Source: Allomeiothermus silvanus DSM 9946 (GTDB lineage Bacteria > Deinococcota > Deinococci > Deinococcales > Thermaceae). From it: a stretch of 64,000 bases of DNA. The stretch is taken from the NCBI RefSeq assembly GCF_000092125.1, contig NC_014212.1:2314001-2378000 (forward strand). Direction: 5' to 3'. This document shows positions 24,705 to 33,032 of the stretch, one piece after another. The notes below the pieces were generated by a model. It searched no databases. It saw only the letters and a program-made list of their open reading frames with translations, and was not told the DNA's origin. The translations under genes were made by a program, and so were the position numbers. The number at the start of each line of letters is the position of its first letter. Position 1 is the first letter of the stretch.

Positions 24705-25646
24705 ATGAGCGAGTTCAAGGGCAGTATCGTACCGTTGGTTACCCCCTTCAAAAATGGACAGATCGACGAAGCTGCGATGGAGCGGCTCATAGAGCGGCAG
24801 ATCGCAGCCGGTTCGCACGGCCTCTCGGTGGGTGGAACTACCGGTGAGCCCGGCACCCTGAGCTTAGAAGAGCGCAAATACCTGATCGAGCTGGCGGTGA
24901 AGCTCATCAAGGGCCGGGTGCCGCTCTTGGCCGGAACCGGAACCCTGCGGCTGGACGAGACCTTGGAGATTACCCGCTTCGCGCAAAAGGTAGGGGCAGC
25001 GGGGGCATTGGTCATCACTCCCTACTACATCAAACCCAACCAAGAGGGGCTGTACCGCTTCTTCGGCCAGGTGGCCCAAGCTGTGCCGGACTTTCCCATT
25101 GTGCTTTACAACATACCGGGCCGGGCCGGGGTAGAGATCAAGGTGGAAACAGCGGCCCGGTTGCGGCGAGATTTCCCCAACATCATCGGGCTCAAACACT
25201 CCAGTAAGGACGTCGAGTACGTATCCGAGCTATTGCGCACGGCAGGGCGAGACTTCCGAGTGTTCTGCGGGTTGGAGGCCCTCACCTTCCCCATGATGTG
25301 CGTGGGGGCAGTAGGCACCATCGCCGCTACCGCCAACTGGCTGCCCCAGGAAACTGCCCAGATGTGCCAGCTCACCCTCGAGGGCAAGTACCAGGAGGCG
25401 CTCGAGCTGCACTACTACGGCCTCGAGGCCAACGACGCCATCTTCTGGGACACCAACCCCATCCCGCTCAAGACGGTACTCTCCTGGATGGGCCTCCTCG
25501 AGAAGGAGTGGCGCGCGCCCTTGGGCCCTACCACCCCCGAGATCGAAGCCCGGCTGCGCCGTATGGCCGAGTCCTATGGGCTTATCCCCAAGAAAGAGCC
25601 CCACCCGCCCGTCCTGACCGACCCCGCCAAGAAGGAGTACGTGTGA
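24705..25646 (+). CDS. DapA-family aldolase/lyase of the hpa cluster
   Basis: The product has 313 residues with the DHDPS/NAL fold: GGTTGEPGTLSLEER (pyruvate-binding TT), Tyr in TPYYIKPNQEG and the Schiff-base Lys in IIGLKHSSKD. These enzymes add or release pyruvate by aldol chemistry. True dapA is possible, but its place at the head of the 4-hydroxyphenylacetate genes suggests a catabolic pyruvate lyase, for example in place of HpaI. Its stop overlaps the GTG of hpaG. The ATG at 24705 follows AAAGGAG; the frame extends upstream into the pucR-like gene. Confidence 0.8.
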   Translation: MSEFKGSIVPLVTPFKNGQIDEAAMERLIERQIAAGSHGLSVGGTTGEPGTLSLEERKYLIELAVKLIKGRVPLLAGTGTLRLDETLEITRFAQKVGAAGALVITPYYIKPNQEGLYRFFGQVAQAVPDFPIVLYNIPGRAGVEIKVETAARLRRDFPNIIGLKHSSKDVEYVSELLRTAGRDFRVFCGLEALTFPMMCVGAVGTIAATANWLPQETAQMCQLTLEGKYQEALELHYYGLEANDAIFWDTNPIPLKTVLSWMGLLEKEWRAPLGPTTPEIEARLRRMAESYGLIPKKEPHPPVLTDPAKKEYV

Positions 25647-26437
25647 AGCGAGCCCGCTTCATCGTCAAAGGTCGCCAGCTCGAGGGCTACCTCCACGAGG
25701 GCCTGCTGGTGGACCACGCCGGCGAAGCCCACCACCCTGAGGCGGTGAGCTGGCTGCTGCCTGTCCAGCCCGGCAAAGTGATCGCCCTCGCCCTCAACTT
25801 CGCCGAGCATGCGGACGAGTTCGGCCTCAAGCGTCCCAGCGAGCCCGCTCTCTTCTGGAAGCCCAACACCACGCTCTTACCCCATAAAGGCACGGTGATC
25901 TACCCACGGGGCGCGAAGTTTATGCACTTCGAGTGCGAGTTGGCGGTGATCCTCGGGCGAAACGCGCGGCGGGTGAAGGCCAAAGACGCCATGGATTACA
26001 TCGGCGGTTACACCATCGCCAACGACCTGGTGGTGCGCGACTATGTTTCCAACACCTTCCGCCCACCCCTGCGGGGCAAAGGCTGGGACACTTTCGGGCC
26101 GCTAGGTCCTTACTACGTCACCGCCGATGAGGTCCCCGACCCCCACCACCTGAAGATGCGGGCCTACGTCAACGGCGAGCTACGCCAGGAAGCCACCACC
26201 CAGGGCATGATCTTCAGCATCCCCGAGGTGATCGAGTTCATCAGCCGCTTTATGACCCTGGAGGCGGGCGACGTGATCCTCACCGGAACCCCCAAAGGCA
26301 TCTCCCAGGTGCACCCCGGCGATACTATGCGCATGGAAATCGAAGGGTTGGGGGCGCTGGAGAACCCCATTGAGTGGGAAAGCGAAGACGCTGAGCCCGT
26401 AATCGGCGAGGAGGGGGACCGGAGCTTGGTCCTATAG
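25643..26437 (+). CDS. hpaG: Fumarylacetoacetase-family isomerase/decarboxylase HpaG
   Basis: The product has 264 residues starting at GTG (GTGTGA overlap). The FAA-hydrolase domain has FECELAVILGRNARRV (metal-binding ExE), GYTIANDLVVRDY and VILTGTPKGISQV. In the homoprotocatechuate pathway HpaG isomerises 5-carboxymethyl-2-hydroxymuconate and decarboxylates the resulting oxo-diacid. The position between the lyase and hpaE supports this role. Other FAH-family hydrolases look similar, so context carries the call. Confidence 0.82.
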   Translation: MKRARFIVKGRQLEGYLHEGLLVDHAGEAHHPEAVSWLLPVQPGKVIALALNFAEHADEFGLKRPSEPALFWKPNTTLLPHKGTVIYPRGAKFMHFECELAVILGRNARRVKAKDAMDYIGGYTIANDLVVRDYVSNTFRPPLRGKGWDTFGPLGPYYVTADEVPDPHHLKMRAYVNGELRQEATTQGMIFSIPEVIEFISRFMTLEAGDVILTGTPKGISQVHPGDTMRMEIEGLGALENPIEWESEDAEPVIGEEGDRSLVL

Positions 26438-26441
26438 GCCT

Positions 26442-26870
26442 ATGCGCGCTGAGACCCTCGCCCAAGCCTACCAAACCGCCATCTACCGGGTGGCCGGGGT
26501 GGCCTTCACCCTGAGCGAGCGACCTACACAGGAGGTGCTCTTCGCAGGGCAGCGCTTCGCCATCATCACCGCCTACAACCCTCAGAGCAAGCTCCTCTCC
26601 AAGGAGGAAAACCTGCGTCGGCACCGGCAGCTCGAGCGCGAAATCCAAACGCTGGGCCTGGCGTATACCCCCAGCCTGAGCACGTCCCCCGAGGGAACCT
26701 GGGCCGAGGAGGGGTTCGCGGTGTTCGCCATCGGGCTGGAAGAGGCGTTGGCATTAGGCCGAAAGTTCGAACAGCAGGCGGTGGTATGGGGTGAGGGCAG
26801 GAGGGTTTTTCTGGTTTGGTGCGAGGCGGGAAAGCTCGAGGGGTTTTATCCCCAGAAGGTTCCAGAATGA
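26442..26870 (+). CDS. DUF3293-type protein in the hpa operon
   Basis: The product has 142 residues and resembles the DUF3293 family (RFAIITAYNPQSKLLSKEEN, then RRHRQLEREIQ and GFAVFAIGLEEALALGRKF). It starts 4 bp after hpaG, so it is co-transcribed. It has no membrane segment and no known catalytic motif. It is not a 4-oxalocrotonate-type tautomerase, as there is no Pro-1 start. A role in this pathway is only suggested by location. Confidence 0.7.
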   Translation: MRAETLAQAYQTAIYRVAGVAFTLSERPTQEVLFAGQRFAIITAYNPQSKLLSKEENLRRHRQLEREIQTLGLAYTPSLSTSPEGTWAEEGFAVFAIGLEEALALGRKFEQQAVVWGEGRRVFLVWCEAGKLEGFYPQKVPE

Positions 26871-26936
26871 GCTTGCTTTGGGGGCCGAGCCGCAAGCGCC
26901 CCAGGGCACCGCTTCGCTCACTAAGGAGGAATAGCC

Positions 26937-28457
26937 TTGAAAATCGCTGAAAAAACCGCCCGTATTAGCCCTGAGTTTATCGCTCAGGTGCGGCAGAAAA
27001 TCTCCTCGAGCCCCGTTACCCACTTCATCGGGGGGGAGTTTGTGGCGGGGGCTCGAGGCCAGATCTTCGAGAGCTTAGATCCCTCGAACAACCAGGTACT
27101 TGCCCACGTTTACCGGGGCCACGCCGAGGACGTCGACCAGGCTGCTCGGGCTGCGCGGGCCGCCTTCGACAAGTGGAGGCTCTCCGCCAAAGCGCGCAAA
27201 AAGTACCTGCTCAAGATTGCGGAGTTGCTGGAAAAGCACGCCGACGAGTTAGCCGTGATCGAGTGCCTGGACGCAGGCCAGGTGCTGCGTATCGTGCGGT
27301 CTCAGGTAGCCAGGGCGGCAGAAAACTTCAGCTTTTACGCGGAGTGGGCCGAGCGGGCCATGGATGGGCGCACCTACCCGGTGGATGCCGAGTGGATCAA
27401 CTACACCGTGCGGGTGCCGGTAGGGGTCTGCGGGATCATCACCCCCTGGAACGCCCCGCTGATGCTTTCCACCTGGCGCATCGCCCCCGCGTTGGCTTTC
27501 GGCAACACGGTGGTTCTAAAGCCCGCCGAGTGGTCGCCCCTCACCGCCTGGAAACTGGCCGAGGTGATCCAGGAAGCCGATCTGCCGCCCGGCGTGTTCA
27601 ACGTGGTACAGGGCTTTGGCGAGGAGGCGGGCGACGCCTTAGTGCGCCACCCCGAGGTGCCGCTGATCTCATTCACCGGCGAGACCACCACCGGCTCGAT
27701 CATCACCCAGAACTCCGCTTTATATCTCAAGCGGCTCTCCCTCGAGCTAGGGGGCAAATCCCCCGCGATTATTTTCCAGGATGCCGACCTCGAGCGGGCC
27801 ACCGACGCCACTATCTTCCAAATCTATAGCTTCAACGGCGAGCGCTGCACAGCGAATTCCCGTGCCTTGGTGCACGAGAGCATCCTGGAGGAGTTCGTAA
27901 ACCGGGTAGCCGAGCGGGCCGCGCGGGTGAAAGTCGGCCACCCCCTCGACCCAGAGACCGAGGTGGGGCCCTTGATCCACCCGGAGCACCTGGAGCGCGT
28001 CCTAGGCTACGTGCAGATCGGGCAGGAGGAAGGGGCCAAGCGGGTGGTGGGTGGCGAGCGCGTGGGCGACAGAGGCAACTACATCTCCCCTGGCCTCTTC
28101 GTGGGCGAAAACCACATGCGCATCGCCCAGGAGGAGATTTTCGGCCCGATTCTGACGGTGATTCCCTTCAAAGACGAAGCCGAAGCCCTACGCAAAGCCA
28201 ACGACGTGAAGTACGGTCTGGCCGCCTACGTCTGGACTAAGGACGTGACCCGGGCGCACCGCGTGGCGCTGCACCTGGAAGCGGGCATGACCTGGATCAA
28301 CTCGCACAACGTCCGACACCTGCCTACCCCCTTCGGAGGGATGAAGTTCTCGGGGACCCACCGCGAGGGAGGAGAATATAGCCTGGAGTTTTACACCGAG
28401 CTCAAGAACATCGCCCTGCCCTTGGGCGAGCACCCCATCCCCAAGTTCGGGAAATAG
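26937..28457 (+). CDS. hpaE: 5-carboxymethyl-2-hydroxymuconate semialdehyde dehydrogenase
   Basis: The product has 506 residues and a TTG start behind AAGGAGGAATAGCC. It is an aldehyde dehydrogenase with TPWNAPLMLSTWRIAPALA, the Glu base in LELGGKSP, the catalytic Cys in FNGERCTANSRAL and EEIFGPILTVIPF. HpaE oxidises the semialdehyde from HpaD ring cleavage with NAD+. hpaB starts 8 bp downstream, confirming one operon. Substrate comes from context; the enzyme class is certain. Confidence 0.92.
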   Translation: MKIAEKTARISPEFIAQVRQKISSSPVTHFIGGEFVAGARGQIFESLDPSNNQVLAHVYRGHAEDVDQAARAARAAFDKWRLSAKARKKYLLKIAELLEKHADELAVIECLDAGQVLRIVRSQVARAAENFSFYAEWAERAMDGRTYPVDAEWINYTVRVPVGVCGIITPWNAPLMLSTWRIAPALAFGNTVVLKPAEWSPLTAWKLAEVIQEADLPPGVFNVVQGFGEEAGDALVRHPEVPLISFTGETTTGSIITQNSALYLKRLSLELGGKSPAIIFQDADLERATDATIFQIYSFNGERCTANSRALVHESILEEFVNRVAERAARVKVGHPLDPETEVGPLIHPEHLERVLGYVQIGQEEGAKRVVGGERVGDRGNYISPGLFVGENHMRIAQEEIFGPILTVIPFKDEAEALRKANDVKYGLAAYVWTKDVTRAHRVALHLEAGMTWINSHNVRHLPTPFGGMKFSGTHREGGEYSLEFYTELKNIALPLGEHPIPKFGK

Positions 28458-28465
28458 GAGGAACC

Positions 28466-29923
28466 ATGGCACGCACCGGCAAACAGTACCTCGAAGCTCT
28501 GCGGCAAAACCCGCCCAACCTCTGGCACAAGGGCGAAAAGGTCGAAGACCCTACCACCCATCCCGTCTTCAAGGGAATTACCCACACTCTGGCCCGCATG
28601 TACGACATGCAACACGACCCCCACCACCGGGACGTCCTGACCTATGAGGAGGGCGGAAAGCGCTACGCGATGAGCCTGCTCCCGGCCCGGAGTAAGGAGG
28701 ACTTGGCCCGCCGCAGCACGGCCTACAAGCGGTGGGCCGACACCCACTTGGGCATGATGGGGCGCAGCCCCGATTACCTCAACGCGGTGCTGATGGCCTA
28801 TGAGGCCAGCGCCGAGTTCTTCGGCGAGTTCGCCGACAACGTGCGGAACTATGTTCAGTACGTGCGCGAGAACGACCTCTCGACCACCCACTGCCTCACC
28901 AATCCCCAGGTGAACCGGGCCAAGGGCACTACCGAGCAACCCGACCCCTATATCCCGGTGGGCGTGGTGAAGCAGACCGATGGGGGCATCGTGGTGCGGG
29001 GAGCGCGGATGCTGTCAACGCTGCCCACGGCGGATGAGCTTTTAGTCTTCCCCAGCACTTTGCTCAAAGAAGGGCCGGGAGCCGACAAGTACGCCGTGGC
29101 CTTCGCCATCCCCACCAACACCCCAGGGCTACACTTCATCAGCCGCGAGGCTCTGGCGGAAGGGGGTTCAGGGTATGATTACCCGCTTTCCAGCCGCCTC
29201 GAGGAGATGGACTGCCTTACCGTCTTTGACGATGTGTTCGTGCCCTGGGAGCGGGTATTCATCCTGGGCGATCTGGCCAAGTGCAACAACGCCTACGCCG
29301 AGACCGGGGCGCTCATGCACATGGCCCACCAAGTAGTAGTGCTCAAAAACGCCAAGACTGAAGCCTTCTTGGGCCTGGTGAGCCTGATCGCCGAAGCCAT
29401 CGGGGCCGACGCCTTCCCCCACGTGCAGGAGAAGATCGCCGAGGTCATCGTCTACCTAGAGGCCATGAAGGGCTTCTGGGCGCGGGCCGAGCGCGATGCC
29501 AAGCCCAACCAGTATGACCTGCTGTGCCCGGATCGGGGGGCCATTGATGGGGCCAGGAACCTCTTCCCCCGGCTCTATCCGCGCATCCGGGAGATCGTGG
29601 AGCAAGTAAGCGCCTCGGGGCTCATCACCCTGCCCTCGGAGGCCGATTTTGACTCGCCGGTGGGGCAGTATCTGCAGAAGTATCTCCAGTCTGCCACCCT
29701 ACCTGCCCACGAGCGGGTGCAGCTCTTCCGGCTGGCCTGGGACATGACCCTCTCGGGCTTCGGCGCGCGGCAGGAGCTATACGAACGCTTCTTCTTCGGC
29801 GATCCGGTGCGCATGTACCAGACCCTTTTTGCCGCCTATGACAAGGAGCCCTACAAACAGCGCATCCGCGAGTTTTTGGGCTGGGCCCGCACGCCACAAC
29901 CCGAAGTGATAGCGGGGGACTGA
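28466..29923 (+). CDS. hpaB: 4-hydroxyphenylacetate 3-monooxygenase, oxygenase component
   Basis: The product has 485 residues, close to Thermus HpaB (481 as I recall). The acyl-CoA-dehydrogenase-like fold begins RTGKQYLEALRQNPPNLWH, with YVQYVRENDLSTTHCLTNPQ and DDVFVPWERVF typical of the family. It uses FADH2 from HpaC to hydroxylate 4-hydroxyphenylacetate to 3,4-dihydroxyphenylacetate. AGGAGG precedes the ATG. hpaC begins at its stop codon. Confidence 0.94.
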   Translation: MARTGKQYLEALRQNPPNLWHKGEKVEDPTTHPVFKGITHTLARMYDMQHDPHHRDVLTYEEGGKRYAMSLLPARSKEDLARRSTAYKRWADTHLGMMGRSPDYLNAVLMAYEASAEFFGEFADNVRNYVQYVRENDLSTTHCLTNPQVNRAKGTTEQPDPYIPVGVVKQTDGGIVVRGARMLSTLPTADELLVFPSTLLKEGPGADKYAVAFAIPTNTPGLHFISREALAEGGSGYDYPLSSRLEEMDCLTVFDDVFVPWERVFILGDLAKCNNAYAETGALMHMAHQVVVLKNAKTEAFLGLVSLIAEAIGADAFPHVQEKIAEVIVYLEAMKGFWARAERDAKPNQYDLLCPDRGAIDGARNLFPRLYPRIREIVEQVSASGLITLPSEADFDSPVGQYLQKYLQSATLPAHERVQLFRLAWDMTLSGFGARQELYERFFFGDPVRMYQTLFAAYDKEPYKQRIREFLGWARTPQPEVIAGD

Positions 29924-30402
29924 TGAACGAAACAGCCCCAATCGCCCAGCCCACCCTGAGCGATGCGTTCAAAGCCGCCTTGGCTCGCTGGCCCAGCGGG
30001 GTGACGGTGGTAGCCGCCGAATGGGACGGAAAGCGCCGGGGAATGACCGCTAGCAGCTTTAGCAGCGTCAGCCTCGAGCCTCCGCTGATCCTGGTATGCA
30101 TCGGCGAGGACGCCCACTTGTTGCCCGTGCTCGAGCGCTCTGAGCGCTTTGCGGTGAACATCCTGGCCGAGGGGCAGGAGAGGATCTCAGACCACTTCGC
30201 CGGGAAGCCGATCCCAAACCTCGAGCCGCTGGGACCCGACCTGGCTATCGCGGGAGCGCTGGCTACGCTGTACTGCACGGTGTGGCAGCTCTATCCGGGG
30301 GGGGACCACCGGATCGTGGTGGGACAGGTAGAGGATATCCGGCTGGGCGAGGCGGGAAAGCCCATCGTCTACTGGAACCGCGGATACCGCAGCATCCCCT
30401 AA
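29923..30402 (+). CDS. hpaC: Flavin reductase HpaC
   Basis: The product has 159 residues with a flavin-reductase (FMN-binding split barrel) domain: ALARWPSGVTVVAAEWDGKR, MTASSFSSVSLEPPLILVCI and FAVNILAEGQERISDHFAG. It supplies reduced flavin to HpaB. Start and previous stop overlap (TGATGA), so translation is coupled. Size and position match Thermus HpaC. Confidence 0.92.
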   Translation: MNETAPIAQPTLSDAFKAALARWPSGVTVVAAEWDGKRRGMTASSFSSVSLEPPLILVCIGEDAHLLPVLERSERFAVNILAEGQERISDHFAGKPIPNLEPLGPDLAIAGALATLYCTVWQLYPGGDHRIVVGQVEDIRLGEAGKPIVYWNRGYRSIP

Positions 30403-30413
30403 AGGAGGTCGCA

Positions 30414-31382
30414 ATGACAACCCCCAATATCATCCGCATCGGACACGGCATCTTTTATGTGACCGACCTCGAGCGCTCGAGGCAGTTTTACGTGGATTTG
30501 CTGGGGCTCAACGTCCTGCACGAAAGCCCTGGGGCCCTTTACCTGCGCGGCGTGGAAGACCGGGAGTGGACGCTCAAGCTGGAACTAGCCCCGCAGGCAG
30601 GGATCAAGCACCTAGCCTATCGCGTCGCCACCCCCGCTGACCTGGATGCCTTAGTGGCGCTAGCCGAAGCCGAGGGGCTCCCCTACCGCTGGGAAAGCGA
30701 GCAAGACCGCCCCCGGCTCCTCCGGATGCAAGACCCCTTCGGGGTGCCGGTGGCCTTTTACGCCGAGAGCCAGAAGTACCCTTGGCTGCTGCAAAGCTAC
30801 CATCTGCACCGGGGACCGGGCCTCCAGCGGATCGACCACATCAACGTGATGAGCCCGCAGGTGGAAGCCACCCTGCGCTGGTATATGGATCGGCTGGCTT
30901 TTCGCCTCTCGGAATACACCGAAGACGACGAGGGACGCATCTGGGCGGCCTGGATCCAGCGCCGCGGCGGGGTGCACGACCTGGCCCTGACCAACGGCGC
31001 CGGTCCGAGGCTACACCACTTTGCCTACTGGATGCCCGACGCCATGAGCATCCTCAGGGCCTGCGATATCCTGGCCGGGGCCAAAGAGACCGATGCTATC
31101 GAGCGCGGGCCGGGCCGTCATGGCATCTCCAACGCTTTCTTCCTCTACCTGCGCGACCCCGACGGGCACCGCATCGAACTCTACACCTCCGATTACATCA
31201 CCGTTGACCCCGACTTTGAGCCGATCCGGTGGCACCTCAACGACCCGCGCCGTCAAACGCTGTGGGGTGCGAAAACCCCCAAAAGCTGGTTTCAGGAGGG
31301 CAGCCGGATGGAAGCTTTTGAAGGCGGCTGGGTAGTCCCCCAGGAACCAGCGCTCCAAGGCCTCCCCCAGCACGTTATCTAA
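30414..31382 (+). CDS. hpaD: 3,4-dihydroxyphenylacetate 2,3-dioxygenase
   Basis: The product has 322 residues with two vicinal-oxygen-chelate domains. The metal ligands of extradiol dioxygenases are visible: His in QRIDHINVM, His in RLHHFAYWMPD and Glu in DGHRIELYTSDY. It opens the ring of homoprotocatechuate. The ATG at 30414 follows AAAGGAGGTCGCA; the frame extends upstream into hpaC and is not used. It is the last gene of the hpa set before a regulated gap. Confidence 0.93.
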   Translation: MTTPNIIRIGHGIFYVTDLERSRQFYVDLLGLNVLHESPGALYLRGVEDREWTLKLELAPQAGIKHLAYRVATPADLDALVALAEAEGLPYRWESEQDRPRLLRMQDPFGVPVAFYAESQKYPWLLQSYHLHRGPGLQRIDHINVMSPQVEATLRWYMDRLAFRLSEYTEDDEGRIWAAWIQRRGGVHDLALTNGAGPRLHHFAYWMPDAMSILRACDILAGAKETDAIERGPGRHGISNAFFLYLRDPDGHRIELYTSDYITVDPDFEPIRWHLNDPRRQTLWGAKTPKSWFQEGSRMEAFEGGWVVPQEPALQGLPQHVI

Positions 31383-31399
31383 AGCATAATCTTGCAAAA

Positions 31400-31438
31400 T
31401 AACAAACATTTGTTAGGTTGGAGGTTAGATGCATCTAA
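31400..31438. promoter_or_regulatory. Two palindromic operators before the paaH-like gene
   Basis: TAACAAACATTTGTTA (31400-31415, 7-bp arms) and TTAGATGCATCTAA (31425-31438) are perfect palindromes 9 bp apart. TAATAC (31436-31441) could be the -10. The form suits a TetR-type repressor such as the phenylacetate or fatty-acid regulators of Thermus, but the sequence does not match the consensus I recall. Confidence 0.5.
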
Positions 31439-31451
31439 TACGAGGGAGACC

Positions 31452-33032
31452 ATGCCACGGGAAATAGCCGTTCTAGGGGCAGGAACTATGGGCCGAGGCA
31501 TCGCCCAGGTCGCAGCGCAGGCGGGACACACCGTCTGGTTATACGACCCCAACGCCCAAGCCCTCGAGCGGGCCAAGGCCGGAATCGGCGCTGACCTGGC
31601 CAAGCAAGCCGAGAAAGGCCGCTTGGCCGAAGCGCCAGAGGCTGTCCTCGAGCGGGTCCTGATCGCCGCAGAACTGAACGATGGCATAGCCGCTGCCGCC
31701 TGGGTGATCGAAGCTGCCCCGGAGAACCTCGAGCTCAAGCAAAAGCTTCTGGCCCAAGCCGCCCGACTCGCTCCAGAGGCGATCCTGGCCACCAACACCT
31801 CTACCCTTTCGGTCTCGGCGATTGCCGCCGCCTGCCCCCGCCCAGAGCGGGTGATCGGGTTGCATTTTTTCAACCCGGCTCCGCGGATGCGGCTGGTGGA
31901 GGTGATTCCCGGCCTTCGCACTGCTCCTGAAGTAACCGAGGAGGCGCTCGAGTTGGCCCGAAGCTGGGGCAAGGAACCGGTGCGGGTAGCGGACATGCCG
32001 GGCTTCTTGGTGAACCGGGTGGCCCGGCCCTTCTATGGCGAGGCGCTGCGGCTACATGGGGAGGGCATCCCCAAAGAGCACATCGACTGGATCGCCAGGG
32101 GCCTGGGCTTTCCCATGGGGCCTTTCGAGCTGATGGACCTGATCGGGCTGGATGTAAACCTGGCAGCCAGCCGCTCGGTGTACGAGGGCTTCTTCGGCGA
32201 GCCGCGCTACCGGCCCCACCCCTTGCAGGCCCAGCGGGTCGCCGCGGGAATGCTGGGGCGCAAAACCGGCACGGGGTGGTATCCCTATCCGCCGGGCCCT
32301 CCCCCACCCCCCGAGGCCCCCTCGGCAAACCTCGAGCAAGCCCCCACTGCCTTCATCGTGGGGCCGCATCCGCTGGCTCAGGCCTTGCGACAGCGCTACC
32401 GGCACACCGAGGACATAGCCAAGGCCGACTTGGTGCTGGATTGCCGGGTGAAGCCCGAGCGCAAGGAAAGTTTTTCAGAGCCGCTACCGGTGGTTACGCT
32501 GGTCTGGGGGCACTCCACCAGTGCCGCCCTAGGAATCTACTCAGACCGTCCGGTAGCAGGGTTCAGCCTGGTGCCGCCGCTGAGCGAAAAGAGCATCGCG
32601 GAGGTCTACGCGCCGCTTTCAGGGGCGAACCCGGCGGTGCAACTGGCCAAGCGTTACTTCGAGGCCCACGGCCACCGGGTGCTCGAGCTTCCCGATCAGC
32701 CCGGCGGAGTGGGGTTTCGAATCCTGGCCTTGCTGATTAACGAGGCGGTTTCGGCGGTAGCGGAGGGGCTGGCGACCCCAGCCGACCTCGACCGGGCCAT
32801 GCGGCTCGGTACCGGGTACCCCCGGGGTCCTTTAGAATGGGCCGAGGCCATCTGGCTCAAGCCGGTTCTGCGTGCTCTGGAAAGCCTCCACGACGAGCTG
32901 GGCGAAGACCGTTATCGGCCACACCCCCTGCTATACCGAATGGTCGCATCCGGTAGCCAATCCTTCGGGAGTACGGGGAATTCTCAAACCGCTAGTGCTG
33001 CAATTCTTCTGACGCAAGGAGGTAATGCATGA
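31452..33032 (+). CDS. 3-hydroxyacyl-CoA dehydrogenase, PaaH-type
   Basis: The product has 526 residues: Rossmann domain AVLGAGTMGRGIAQVAAQAG, NTSTLSVSAIA, GLHFFNPAPRMRLVEVI, then two C-terminal dimerisation domains (GFLVNRVARPFYGEALRL; RILALLINEAVSAVAEG). The doubled C-domain and length are typical of PaaH/PaaC in phenylacetate degradation. It oxidises 3-hydroxyacyl-CoA with NAD+. The start at 31452 follows GAGGGAGACC. It is coupled to the binding-protein gene by ATGA overlap. Confidence 0.88.
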   Translation: MPREIAVLGAGTMGRGIAQVAAQAGHTVWLYDPNAQALERAKAGIGADLAKQAEKGRLAEAPEAVLERVLIAAELNDGIAAAAWVIEAAPENLELKQKLLAQAARLAPEAILATNTSTLSVSAIAAACPRPERVIGLHFFNPAPRMRLVEVIPGLRTAPEVTEEALELARSWGKEPVRVADMPGFLVNRVARPFYGEALRLHGEGIPKEHIDWIARGLGFPMGPFELMDLIGLDVNLAASRSVYEGFFGEPRYRPHPLQAQRVAAGMLGRKTGTGWYPYPPGPPPPPEAPSANLEQAPTAFIVGPHPLAQALRQRYRHTEDIAKADLVLDCRVKPERKESFSEPLPVVTLVWGHSTSAALGIYSDRPVAGFSLVPPLSEKSIAEVYAPLSGANPAVQLAKRYFEAHGHRVLELPDQPGGVGFRILALLINEAVSAVAEGLATPADLDRAMRLGTGYPRGPLEWAEAIWLKPVLRALESLHDELGEDRYRPHPLLYRMVASGSQSFGSTGNSQTASAAILLTQGGNA

